This document shows positions 48,925-58,886 of a stretch of DNA of 64,000 nucleotides, one piece after another (positions within the stretch are counted from its first letter, which is position 1; each line of letters starts with the position of its first letter). The position numbers and the translations under genes are program-made. The DNA is taken from assembly GCF_021391495.1 (NCBI RefSeq), contig NZ_CP090063.1:1-64000 (forward strand). The letters are read 5' to 3'. The DNA comes from Amycolatopsis acidiphila. GTDB lineage: Bacteria; Actinomycetota; Actinomycetes; Mycobacteriales; Pseudonocardiaceae. The notes under the pieces are model-generated. The model did no database searches. It worked only from the letters and a program-made list of their open reading frames with translations, and was not told the DNA's origin.

Positions 48925-49991
48925 TGCTGGACCTCCTTGGTCGCCTCGTCGTACGCCTCTTTCAGCTCGGGGTCGCGCTCGGCGAGCGCGTCGGCCAGTT
49001 CGGCCACCACCCGGCACTGCTTGAACGAGGCGTCGTCCTGCATCTTTCCGTCGATCATCACCGCGCCCGTGCCGTCGCCCATCGCGGCGATCACGCGCCT
49101 GGCCCACGCGACGTCCTTCGGGTCGGGCGAGAACACCCGCTTCGCGATGTCGATCTGCACCGGGTGCAGCGACCACGTGCCGACGCAGCCGAGCAGGAAC
49201 GCGTTGCGGAACTGGTCCTCGCAGGCCACGACGTCCCGGATGTCCCCGAACGGCCCGTAGTACGGCAGGATCCCGTGCATCACGCAGGCGTCCACCATGC
49301 GCGCGACCGTGTAGTGCCACAGGTCCTGCTGGTAGGTGGTGCGCCCTTCGTGCAGGTCCTCGCCGACGGGGTCGGTGCGCACGAGGTAGCCGGGGTGCCC
49401 GCCGCCGACCCGGGTGGTCTTCATCCGCCTGCTCGCGGCGAGGTCTGCCGGGCCCAGCGAGATGCCCTGCATCCGCGGGCTGGCACCGGCGATCTCCTCG
49501 ACGTTCGCGACCCCGCTCGCGGTCTCCAGGATCGCGTGCACCAGCAGCGGCCGCCGCAGTCCCGCGCGGGCTTCGAGCTGGGCGAGCAACCGGTCGACGT
49601 AGTGGATGTCCTGTGCGCCTTCGACCTTCGGCACCATGATCACGTCGAGCTTGTCGCCGATCTCGGTGACGAGCGTGGTGAGGTCGTCGAGGACCCACGG
49701 CGAGTCGAGGCTGTTGACCCGGGTCCACAGCTGGGTCGCGCCGAAGTCGTTGGCCTTGGCGATCGACACCAGGCCCGCGCGCGCGGCCTCCTTGCGGTCG
49801 GCGCGGACGGCGTCCTCCAGGTTGCCCAGCAGGACGTCCACCTTCTTCGCCAGGTCCGGCACCTTGGCGGCCATCTTCTCGTTGCCAGGGTCGAAGAAAT
49901 GGATCATCCTCGACGGCAACGCGGGAATCTCCCGGACCGGGTCCGGGGCCCCGACCGCGAGCGGCGCGAAGAAGTCCTTCGGCGAGCGCAT
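48921..49991 (-). CDS. L-malyl-CoA/beta-methylmalyl-CoA lyase-like protein
   Basis: A 356-residue CitE-superfamily lyase. Recognisable elements are [69 protein letters not shown] and [19 protein letters not shown]. It is closer to Mcl1, the enzyme of the ethylmalonyl-CoA pathway that splits malyl-CoA or methylmalyl-CoA to glyoxylate, than to CitE. It is first in the two-gene unit. Other genes of that pathway are not in this window. Confidence 0.85.
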   Translation of the reverse strand: MRSPKDFFAPLAVGAPDPVREIPALPSRMIHFFDPGNEKMAAKVPDLAKKVDVLLGNLEDAVRADRKEAARAGLVSIAKANDFGATQLWTRVNSLDSPWVLDDLTTLVTEIGDKLDVIMVPKVEGAQDIHYVDRLLAQLEARAGLRRPLLVHAILETASGVANVEEIAGASPRMQGISLGPADLAASRRMKTTRVGGGHPGYLVRTDPVGEDLHEGRTTYQQDLWHYTVARMVDACVMHGILPYYGPFGDIRDVVACEDQFRNAFLLGCVGTWSLHPVQIDIAKRVFSPDPKDVAWARRVIAAMGDGTGAVMIDGKMQDDASFKQCRVVAELADALAERDPELKEAYDEATKEVQQ

Positions 49992-50363
49992 CGATCCTCC
50001 ATCGCTGTTGGTAACCGGCGAGTAACTTTAACCTCGAACCGGCGGGAACCGCTGCGGTCAAGCTCACCTCCAAGGGGACAACCGCTGTCCACAGTGGAGA
50101 AATGGACAGGATTGCTCCATTCGGCGGTACGGAAATCCCCTCGGTGACGCCGTTCGACTGGCCATCACCCGTTCGGTCGCAGGGTCGGGCTGAAGTCCGA
50201 TTACCGCTTATCGACCGGTCACCGACCGTCGGGCGCCGCCGATCGCAGCTGGTTGGCCAACACGAAGACCTCCGGCCGGAGCCCTGGTACTCAAGTCATG
50301 TGCCTCTTTTCACGAGGGGGAAGCGGCACGTAAGACGAAGCAGGGACAAGAGGAGGCGGACTC
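49992..50363. promoter_or_regulatory. Divergent 372-bp intergenic region
   Basis: No gene is seen. It lies between the lyase operon (minus) and the gene at 50364 (plus), so promoters for both should be here. It contains CTGTCCACA at 50085-50093, an inverted repeat CTGTCCA (50085-50091) with TGGACAG (50103-50109), and TCCACAGTGGA at 50088-50098. The right end holds a good GAGGAGG ribosome site for the next gene. Confidence 0.5.
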
Positions 50364-51002
50364 GTGGCGGTTACACCAGGGCACACCGGCGATGCGGTGG
50401 TGGCCGGCGGAACCCGGTCATTTCCCACCCGGGTGGTCCCGCCCGTCGAGCTTCCGGCGAGCACGTCCTACCTGGCCGGCATGGCCGCCGCGCAGCTGGG
50501 CTGGAAGGGCGTCGTGCTGCCCGAGGTGACGGTCCTCGGCCGCCGCGTGTGCGTGGTCGCGCGGCTGCGCACCGACGTGCACGCCGAGCGGATCGCCTGC
50601 GGGATCGGCCCGGTCGCCGACCGCACGACCGTCGCCACCTGGACGTGGCCCGAGTTCGCGGGCACCGCCCCCACCCCCGCGGCGGAGATCGTCGGCGTGC
50701 TCGCCGTCGCCCGGCACTGGCGCACCGGAATGGCCGCGACCGTGCCGTTCGCCCGCTACGGCGAGGCCGCCATGGTGCTGCCGTCCTCGGCGGTGCTGTC
50801 CAAGGACTACGTCGACAACTGCCTGCCGCGCGCCCGGTCGTACGGCCTGTCCGTCGTGTCCGCCGACGCCGACGCGACTGTCGCGCTCGACCTGTCCGAC
50901 CGGCGCGAGCGCACCCTCCTCCCGCAGGACGCGGTGTCCCGCTGGATGAACGAGATGGTGTACGAGCAGCTGCTGGCGTCCTACGACCTGCCGGTGGCCT
51001 GA
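50364..51002 (+). CDS. Hypothetical actinobacterial protein
   Basis: A 212-residue soluble protein with a GTG start and GAGGAGG upstream. Strand and helix alternate (VCVVARLRTDVHAERIACGI, SADADATVALDLSDRRER). I do not recognise a family. A cysteine in DNCLPRAR and a DRRERTLLP turn are notable but do not define a function. It is 21 bp before the NAD-binding protein gene, so it is probably cotranscribed. Confidence 0.65.
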   Translation: MAVTPGHTGDAVVAGGTRSFPTRVVPPVELPASTSYLAGMAAAQLGWKGVVLPEVTVLGRRVCVVARLRTDVHAERIACGIGPVADRTTVATWTWPEFAGTAPTPAAEIVGVLAVARHWRTGMAATVPFARYGEAAMVLPSSAVLSKDYVDNCLPRARSYGLSVVSADADATVALDLSDRRERTLLPQDAVSRWMNEMVYEQLLASYDLPVA

Positions 51003-51023
51003 CCGGGGCCTAGTGTTGCTGAC

Positions 51024-51674
51024 ATGCGAGTCGTGATCGCCGGAGGGCACGGGAACATCGCACTGCGCCTGGCGCGGCAGCTGGCCGCGAACGGCGATCA
51101 GGCGGTGGGCATCATCCGCAACCCCGCGCACGCGGCGGATCTGCGGGACTCCAGCGCCGAGCCGGTCGTGCTGGACCTGGAGAGCGCCACCACCGACGAG
51201 GTGGCGGAAGCGCTCAGGGGTGCCGACGCCGCCGTGTTCGCGGCAGGCGCGGGCCCAGGCAGCGGAACGGCGCGGAAGGACACTGTGGACCGCGGCGCGG
51301 CCGCCCTCTTCGGCGCGGCGGCCGAGCTGGCCGGCGTCCGCCGGCACGTGCAGATCGGCTCGATGGGCGTGGGCCGCCCGCCGCGCCCGGGCACGGACGA
51401 GGTGTTCGCCGCGTACCTGCGGGCGAAGGAAGCCGCCGAGGAGGACCTGCGCAACCGGGACCTCGACTGGACGATCCTGCGCCCCGGCCGTCTCACCGAC
51501 GATCCCGCCACGGGTGAGGTCCACCTGGCCGACTCCGTCGACTACGGCGAGATCTCCCGCGAGGACGTCGCCTCGGTGATAGTCGCGATCCTCGAAGAAG
51601 GGCGGACGTTCCGCCGCACGCTCGAAGTGGTCGGCGGCAACACGCCGATCGCCGAGGCGGTCGCCCGGATCTAG
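51024..51674 (+). CDS. NAD(P)-binding protein, atypical SDR (NmrA-like)
   Basis: A 216-residue atypical SDR. The N-terminal motif AGGHGNIALRLARQLAANG is a GGxGxxG-type Rossmann site; the DWTILRPGRLTDDP segment is typical of NmrA/SDR5-like proteins. It lacks the YxxxK catalytic pair at the classical position, so it may sense NAD(P) or act on a small quinone-type substrate. The stop overlaps the convergent oxidase by 4 bases. Confidence 0.85.
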   Translation: MRVVIAGGHGNIALRLARQLAANGDQAVGIIRNPAHAADLRDSSAEPVVLDLESATTDEVAEALRGADAAVFAAGAGPGSGTARKDTVDRGAAALFGAAAELAGVRRHVQIGSMGVGRPPRPGTDEVFAAYLRAKEAAEEDLRNRDLDWTILRPGRLTDDPATGEVHLADSVDYGEISREDVASVIVAILEEGRTFRRTLEVVGGNTPIAEAVARI

Positions 51675-52963
51675 CCGAGCACGCGGTCGAGATACGGATT
51701 GCCGAAAACGCCCGCTGGGTCCACTTCCCCGCGCACGCGGACGAAATCGTCGAAATGCGGGTACAGCTTCCGCAGTGCCGGCGCGTCGAGGTCGTGCATC
51801 TTCCCCCAGTGCGGCCGCCCGCCGACCTCCGCGCCGATCGCCGCGAAGCCCGCGAAGTACTCCCGGTACGGCATCCCGACGAACTGGTGGATCGCGATGT
51901 AGGCCGAATCCCGGCCCTGCGCGGTGGAAAGCCAGATGTCGTCCGCCGCGGCGACGCGGACCTCGACCGGGAACGCGACCGGATCCGCCAGCCGCGGGAC
52001 GAGCGCTCGCAGCTCGGAGAGCACGTGGTGCACGGCCTCCCGCGGCACCGCGAACTCCGACTCGAGGAACCGGACTCCCCGGTGCGTCACGAAAACCCGA
52101 TGCGAGTCGTCGCAGTAGTCGCGCGCCGACAGCACCGCCGAGGCGAACCTGCCCAGCGGCCGCACCAGCCGCGGTGCCGTGCGGCCGATCCGGCACAGGG
52201 TGCCGAACGCGACGTTCTCCATGATCTCGTAGTCGACGAACTGCCGGACCCGGCTGAGCGGCCTGCGCCCGGTGCCGGTCCGGTTGTTCCGCTTGACCAG
52301 CGCGTTCCGTCCATAGGGGAACCAGTAGAACTCGAAGTGGTCGTTCTCGGCGGCGAACTCGTCGAACCCCGCCAGCACCTGCGCCAGCGGCTCCGGCCGT
52401 TCCTGCGCGGACAACACGAAGGACGGTTCGCACTGCAGCGTCACCTGCGTGATCACCCCGAGCGCACCGAGCCCGACGCGGGCGGCGTCGAACAGCTCCG
52501 GCCGCTCCTGCGCGGAACACGTCACCACCGAACCGTCCGCGAGCACGAGCTCCAGTTGCGTGATCTGCGTGGCCAGCCCGCCGAGGCGCGCGCCGGTGCC
52601 GTGCGTGCCGGTCGAGATCGCGCCCGCGATCGTCTGGGCGTCGATGTCACCGAGGTTGGTCATCGCGAGGCCGAGTGCGTCGAGTTCGGCGTTGAGCCGC
52701 CGCAGGGTCGTGCCCGACCGGACGGTGACGCGATGGTTCCCGGCGTCCATGGCGGTGATGCCGGCCCACTCGTTCAGGTCGATCGCGTCGGATTCGGCCA
52801 CCGCGATCGGGGTGAAGGAGTGCCCGGACCCGCGAGGGCGGATCCGCCGGCCGTCGGCGGCGGCAGTGGCCACGACCTCGGCGATCTCGGCCGCGCTGCG
52901 TGGCGTGTGCACGCGTTGGGGGTGGGCGGTCGCGGTGCCCGCCCAGTTCGTCCACCGGTTCAT
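51671..52963 (-). CDS. L-gulono/D-arabinono-1,4-lactone oxidoreductase family protein
   Basis: A 430-residue VAO-type flavoprotein similar to the mycobacterial L-gulonolactone dehydrogenase. The FAD-binding half includes RPRGSGHSF, with a histidine (about H48) that may hold FAD covalently, and GAISTGTHGTGARLGGL. The C-terminal ALO domain has the family motif GRPHWGKMH. It oxidises an aldonolactone or polyol. It is divergent from the alanine-racemase-fold gene with an 83-bp gap. Confidence 0.88.
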   Translation of the reverse strand: MNRWTNWAGTATAHPQRVHTPRSAAEIAEVVATAAADGRRIRPRGSGHSFTPIAVAESDAIDLNEWAGITAMDAGNHRVTVRSGTTLRRLNAELDALGLAMTNLGDIDAQTIAGAISTGTHGTGARLGGLATQITQLELVLADGSVVTCSAQERPELFDAARVGLGALGVITQVTLQCEPSFVLSAQERPEPLAQVLAGFDEFAAENDHFEFYWFPYGRNALVKRNNRTGTGRRPLSRVRQFVDYEIMENVAFGTLCRIGRTAPRLVRPLGRFASAVLSARDYCDDSHRVFVTHRGVRFLESEFAVPREAVHHVLSELRALVPRLADPVAFPVEVRVAAADDIWLSTAQGRDSAYIAIHQFVGMPYREYFAGFAAIGAEVGGRPHWGKMHDLDAPALRKLYPHFDDFVRVRGEVDPAGVFGNPYLDRVLG

Positions 52964-53000
52964 CGCTTGCCCGTTCGTGTCGGAATGGGAAGAACGTAAG

Positions 53001-53020
53001 TGAAAGATATTCGCTTTTCA
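53001..53020. promoter_or_regulatory. Inverted repeat in divergent promoter region
   Basis: TGAAAGATATTCGCTTTTCA has TGAAA and TTTCA half-sites separated by 10 bases. It lies in the 83-bp gap between the lactone oxidoreductase and the racemase-fold gene, within one of the few AT-rich stretches. It is probably an operator for one or both genes. Confidence 0.45.
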
Positions 53021-53046
53021 AGGTCTGTTGTCGTACCGTACTTCGC

Positions 53047-54234
53047 ATGACCACGCCGAGCGCGGCCGCGTACGACCAGGCCACGAAGGATCTCGAGCCG
53101 CCGCTGGCCGTCGTCGACCTCGCCGCGTTCGACGCCAACGCCGAGGACCTCGTCCGCCGCGCGAACGGGACGCCCATCCGGCTGGTGAGCAAGTCGGTCC
53201 GCTGCCGGTACCTCATCGAGCGTGCGCTGGCGAAGCCCGGGTTCGCCGGCCTGATGTGCTACTCGCTGGCCGAGGCGCTGTGGCACGTCGAGCAGGGCAC
53301 GAGCGACGACATCCTCGTCGCGTACCCGACCGTCGACCACGCGGCGCTGCACCGGCTCGCCGCCGACGAACGCGCCCGGACCACGGTCACGATCATGGTC
53401 GACTCGCCCGAGCACCTCGACGTCGTGGACGCGGCGGCCGGGCACGAGCACGCCGACATCCGCGTCTGCCTCGAACTGGACGCGTCGTGGCGGCCGCTCG
53501 GCCTGGTGCACGTCGGGACCCGCCGCTCGCCGGTGTTCTCCGTGCGCCAGGCCGCCGAACTCGCCCGGACGATCGTGGCGCGCAAGGGTTTCCGGCTCGC
53601 CGGGCTGATGGCCTACGAGGGACAGATCGCCGGTTTCCCGGACGCGACGGGTTCGCGGACCGACCCCGTGGTCCGGTGGATGCAGCGGCGGTCCGCCCGG
53701 GAGCTGGCGCGCCGCCGGGCCGAGGCGGTGCGCGTGGTGCGGGAGATCGCCGAGCTGGAGTTCGTCAACGGCGGCGGGTCGGGCAGCATCGAGACGACGA
53801 GCGCCGAGGACGCGGTGACCGAGGTCGCCGTCGGTTCCGGGCTGATCGGCTCGACCCTCTTCGACGGCTACACGCGGTTCCACCCGCGGCCTGCCGCGCT
53901 GTTCGCGCTCCCAGTTGTCCACAAGCCCACCCGTAGTATCGCCACCCTCTTCGCGGGCGGATATATAGCGTCCGGGCCCCCCTCGGCGTCCCGGTTGCCA
54001 TCGCCGTACCTGCCTGCTGGGCTGAAGCTGCTCCCGATCGAGGGAGCGGGCGAGGTGCAGACGCCGGTACGCGGAAAAGTGGCCCGTGACCTGCGGTTGG
54101 GCGACCGCGTGTGGCTCCGGCACGCGAAGGCCGGGGAGCTCGCCGAGCGGTTCACGCACTACCACATCGTGGTGGACGGGCGGGTCGAGCGGACCGTCCC
54201 GACCTACCGTGGCGAGCGGCAGAGTTTCGGCTAG
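53047..54234 (+). CDS. Alanine racemase N-terminal-fold PLP enzyme (amino acid deaminase/aldolase type)
   Basis: A 395-residue fold-type III PLP enzyme. The PLP lysine is about K49 in LVSKSVRC. Conserved positions include MCYSLAEALWHVEQG, DIRVCLELDASWRPLG and FVNGGGSGSIETTS. Actinobacterial homologues are named amino acid deaminase/aldolase; activity on D-hydroxyamino acids is expected from the D-threonine-aldolase relationship but is not proven. Pairing with a lactone oxidase gene recurs in actinomycetes. A DnaA-box 9-mer is inside the gene (53915-53923). Confidence 0.82.
   Translation: MTTPSAAAYDQATKDLEPPLAVVDLAAFDANAEDLVRRANGTPIRLVSKSVRCRYLIERALAKPGFAGLMCYSLAEALWHVEQGTSDDILVAYPTVDHAALHRLAADERARTTVTIMVDSPEHLDVVDAAAGHEHADIRVCLELDASWRPLGLVHVGTRRSPVFSVRQAAELARTIVARKGFRLAGLMAYEGQIAGFPDATGSRTDPVVRWMQRRSARELARRRAEAVRVVREIAELEFVNGGGSGSIETTSAEDAVTEVAVGSGLIGSTLFDGYTRFHPRPAALFALPVVHKPTRSIATLFAGGYIASGPPSASRLPSPYLPAGLKLLPIEGAGEVQTPVRGKVARDLRLGDRVWLRHAKAGELAERFTHYHIVVDGRVERTVPTYRGERQSFG
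53915..53923 (+). promoter_or_regulatory. DnaA-box 9-mer inside racemase-fold gene
   Basis: TTGTCCACA, the same perfect 9-mer as in oriC. A single intragenic match can be chance, but two more boxes follow within 350 bases (54247-54268). Confidence 0.35.
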
Positions 54235-54246
54235 CGGGAAGTCCAC

Positions 54247-54268
54247 ATATCCACAGGCCTGTGGACAA
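54247..54268. promoter_or_regulatory. Two DnaA-box-like 9-mers in inverted order
   Basis: ATATCCACA at 54247-54255 and TGTGGACAA at 54260-54268 face each other within the 41-bp gap between two convergent genes. The second is a perfect TTGTCCACA on the minus strand. Together they form an inverted pair. Confidence 0.45.
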
Positions 54269-54275
54269 CTGGGGA

Positions 54276-54896
54276 CTACTCGCCGAGCCTGCTCGCGAGG
54301 TACAGCTTGATCACGTGCTTGGTCTCGTCGACGATCTCCTGGTCGCCCTGCGGGTCGCGGTGGAAGGCGAACTTCAGCAGCGCGTCGGCCATCTCGATGG
54401 CCACCGCGATCGCGAGCGACAACTGCTCGCCAGGAGTGTCGATGTACTTGCGGACGAGCTCGGTCAGCGAGTCCGCGATGACCTTGTTGTTGTCGCGGCT
54501 CTCGTCCAGCAGCTGACGGTCCACGACGTCGCCGAAGTGCACCTTGGCGAAACCCGGCACCGACCGGTGCATGTCCAGGTAGATGTCGAGGATCGAGTCG
54601 ACGACGTCCCACCAGTGCGACGGGTCCTCGCCGGCCAGCCGCTCGTTGGTCGAGGCCACGAACCGGTCGAGGTTGCGCTGGGTCAGTGCCTGCACGACGG
54701 CGCGCTTGTCGGGGAAGAACTGGTACAGCGAGCCGACGGCGACCCCGGCCCGCTTCGCGATCAGCGTGGTGGTCAACGCGTCGTAGCCGACCTCGTCGAT
54801 CAGCTGTGCGCTGGCGTCGAGCATCTGCTCGACGCGCTTGGCACTGCGCTGCTGCACGGGCCGCCGGCGCAATGGGGTCGCCTGGGTGTCCGACAC
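54276..54896 (-). CDS. TetR family transcriptional regulator
   Basis: A 206-residue repressor. The N-terminal helix-turn-helix is about 20-66 (RVEQMLDASAQLIDEVGYDA, TLIAKRAGVAVGSLYQFFPD). The C-terminal ligand domain is helical. The GTG 54896 has AGGAGGAG upstream; longer starts are not supported. It is divergent from the beta-glucosidase gene 121 bp away, with a palindrome between them, so it likely regulates that sugar module. Confidence 0.9.
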   Translation of the reverse strand: MSDTQATPLRRRPVQQRSAKRVEQMLDASAQLIDEVGYDALTTTLIAKRAGVAVGSLYQFFPDKRAVVQALTQRNLDRFVASTNERLAGEDPSHWWDVVDSILDIYLDMHRSVPGFAKVHFGDVVDRQLLDESRDNNKVIADSLTELVRKYIDTPGEQLSLAIAVAIEMADALLKFAFHRDPQGDQEIVDETKHVIKLYLASRLGE

Positions 54897-54921
54897 GTTG
54901 TGCTCCTCCTGGTGCTGCTGA

Positions 54922-57530
<2,609 letters not shown>

Positions 57531-57603
57531 CGCCTTCGGTGCCGCTGGTCGAAAAGCATCGCGCCCCAGCGCTCGCCAACGCGAGGAACTCGCACCGTGG
57601 GGG

Positions 57604-57622
57604 TTGGGGGCTCGGCCCCCAA
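57604..57622. terminator. Hairpin downstream of MFS gene
   Basis: An 8-bp stem (TTGGGGGC with GCCCCCAA) has a 3-base TCG loop. A tract of A residues, not T, follows on the plus strand, so it suits a minus-strand element poorly as a terminator in either sense; role uncertain. Confidence 0.4.
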
Positions 57623-57741
57623 AAATCATCCGGCCCGCGGGACCTGCGAAGCGAGCGAGTAGGGATGGGCCCGCGGGCCGGTACCGGTCGGGGGAGGGGA
57701 GTGCAACGGCACCGGCCCGCGGAGAATGCGGGGTCGCAAGG

Positions 57742-57784
57742 TGTGATCTGCAAAATCACATCGAGCGACCATGTTGATCAACAT
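57742..57784. promoter_or_regulatory. Two adjacent palindromes in a convergent gap
   Basis: TGTGAT (57742-57747) and ATCACA (57755-57760) form an inverted repeat with a 7-base centre. ATGTTGATCAACAT (57771-57784) is a perfect 14-bp palindrome 10 bases further on. Operators would not be expected between two gene 3' ends, so an unannotated transcript or a structural role is possible. Confidence 0.5.
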
Positions 57785-57847
57785 AGCGTCGGAGGGGACT
57801 GTCCGCTAGAGAGTGGAGCTAAGTTTTCGCGATTAATCGACCAAAGG

Positions 57848-58258
57848 TCAGTGCGCTGCGACCTGCGGTATAAGCGCGTGACGGCCCGTGGTCTCGGCCT
57901 GGGTCGGCTTGGCCGCCGCCCGGTTCTGGTTCGGCACCGTCGGCACCGTCCGGCGCCCGGAGCGGCGCAGGTCCTGCTGCGGGGCGAGGCCGCCGGCGAC
58001 CAGGTGCTCGTGCGCGACCTGCCAGACCGAGCAGGGCGCCTTGCAGCGGTGCCAGCGGGTCGAGCAGGTGGGGCAGTCGCCGCGCTCGTCGGGCTCGTGC
58101 GCCAAGAGCATGGCGCGCCAGCCTTCGGTCAGCCGGGGCAGCTCGGAGCGGGCCACGGAGACCAGCGAGTCGGTGTCAGCACGGGTGGCGAGGTCGGCGA
58201 GCATGTCGAGGCGTTCCCATACCGCATTGCGGAGGACCTGCCCAAGGATCTGATCCAC
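57848..58258 (-). CDS. Small Cys/His-rich protein of an actinobacterial regulatory pair
   Basis: A 136-residue protein with a helical N-terminus (1-50) and a metal-site-like cluster C62, C65, H70, C72, C76, H83, H85 (CPTCSTRWHRCKAPCSVWQV). The tail is Pro/Arg-rich. Similar small proteins are abundant in Pseudonocardiaceae next to helix-turn-helix regulators; a zinc site is likely but unproven. It is 10 bp downstream of the next gene and is probably cotranscribed with it. Confidence 0.7.
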   Translation of the reverse strand: MDQILGQVLRNAVWERLDMLADLATRADTDSLVSVARSELPRLTEGWRAMLLAHEPDERGDCPTCSTRWHRCKAPCSVWQVAHEHLVAGGLAPQQDLRRSGRRTVPTVPNQNRAAAKPTQAETTGRHALIPQVAAH

Positions 58259-58268
58259 GAAAACCCAC

Positions 58269-58598
58269 TTACCTTTCCGTCAGCTTCGCAGCTTCGTTGA
58301 GCGCCGCCCGCAGTTGGCCCAGCTGGCCCGCGGTCAGTCGCGCCGTCTCCCCGGGCGGCCCCACCAGCACCACCTGGCCGTCCTGGACGAGCACCGTCAC
58401 ACAACGTTCCCGATTGATCATGTCGCCGCACTGCACGCGCCACACCAGCTGGCCGCTCTCGTACCGGCGCACCTGAGCGGCACGTGGGTCCGTGACGGCC
58501 GGGACCGCCGAGCGGGCCGCCGTCCTCATCGGCCCGACGTGGTGGTGGTGGGCCTGGGCGGTCGCACGTGCTGCCGGGATCGAGTCCATGAACTCCAC
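58269..58598 (-). CDS. Hypothetical protein, partner of the Cys/His-rich protein
   Basis: A 109-residue protein starting MEFMDSIPAARA with a His-rich stretch (HHHHV). The C-terminal half reads CVTVLVQDGQVVLVGPPGET and ends in a helix (LTAGQLGQLRAALNEAAKL). This layout recalls the small DUF397-like partners of actinobacterial XRE regulators, but I cannot assign it to that family. The start might be internal, since the N-terminal third is low-complexity. Confidence 0.6.
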   Translation of the reverse strand: MEFMDSIPAARATAQAHHHHVGPMRTAARSAVPAVTDPRAAQVRRYESGQLVWRVQCGDMINRERCVTVLVQDGQVVLVGPPGETARLTAGQLGQLRAALNEAAKLTER

Positions 58599-58886
58599 CG
58601 CGTCAACTCCGCTCTGTCGGGTCGGGCTTCCTGTCGTGCTTGTCGTTGCTCTGTGTGATCGCGGGGTGTGCCCGCTCGCTCACGGAGAACTGAGAACTAG
58701 ATTGCGATGAACCAGAGCGGAAGAGAAGCCGAACCGGCGTCACAGCGGCGACCGGCCCGCGTTCCACGGTGAACGGTCGGGATAGTTCGCCCGGGCTGAT
58801 CAGGCTCGGCAAAAGGGCCTTTCGCGCGGTTGAATGAGAGTGCCTACGCTGCGAATCGACGCCCGAGGTGACGGTGAGGGGGCGCA
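58599..58886. promoter_or_regulatory. Divergent region between regulator genes
   Basis: A 288-bp gap with no gene, carrying the promoters of the XRE gene (plus) and of the small-protein pair (minus). I see a direct repeat GAACTGAGAACTAG near 58687 and no strong palindrome. The right end provides an AGGGGG ribosome site. Confidence 0.4.

Larger units (their letters stand above)
57531..57847. other. Gene-free convergent region rich in inverted repeats
   Basis: A 317-bp gap between two converging genes; no frame has an RBS. It contains a hairpin (TTGGGGGC and complement, 57604-57622) that may end the MFS transcript. GC arms CCGGCCCGCGG (57630-57640) and CCGCGGGCCGG (57671-57681) form an inverted repeat, with a third copy of the arm at 57712-57722. 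Two palindromes follow at 57742-57760 and 57771-57784. The left half is very GC-rich and the right half comparatively AT-rich. Confidence 0.6.

Noticed and set aside
57742..57760. CRP-type site TGTGA...TCACA
   Set aside because: The spacing between half-sites is 9 bases and not the 6 of a CRP operator, and the site is not upstream of a gene.
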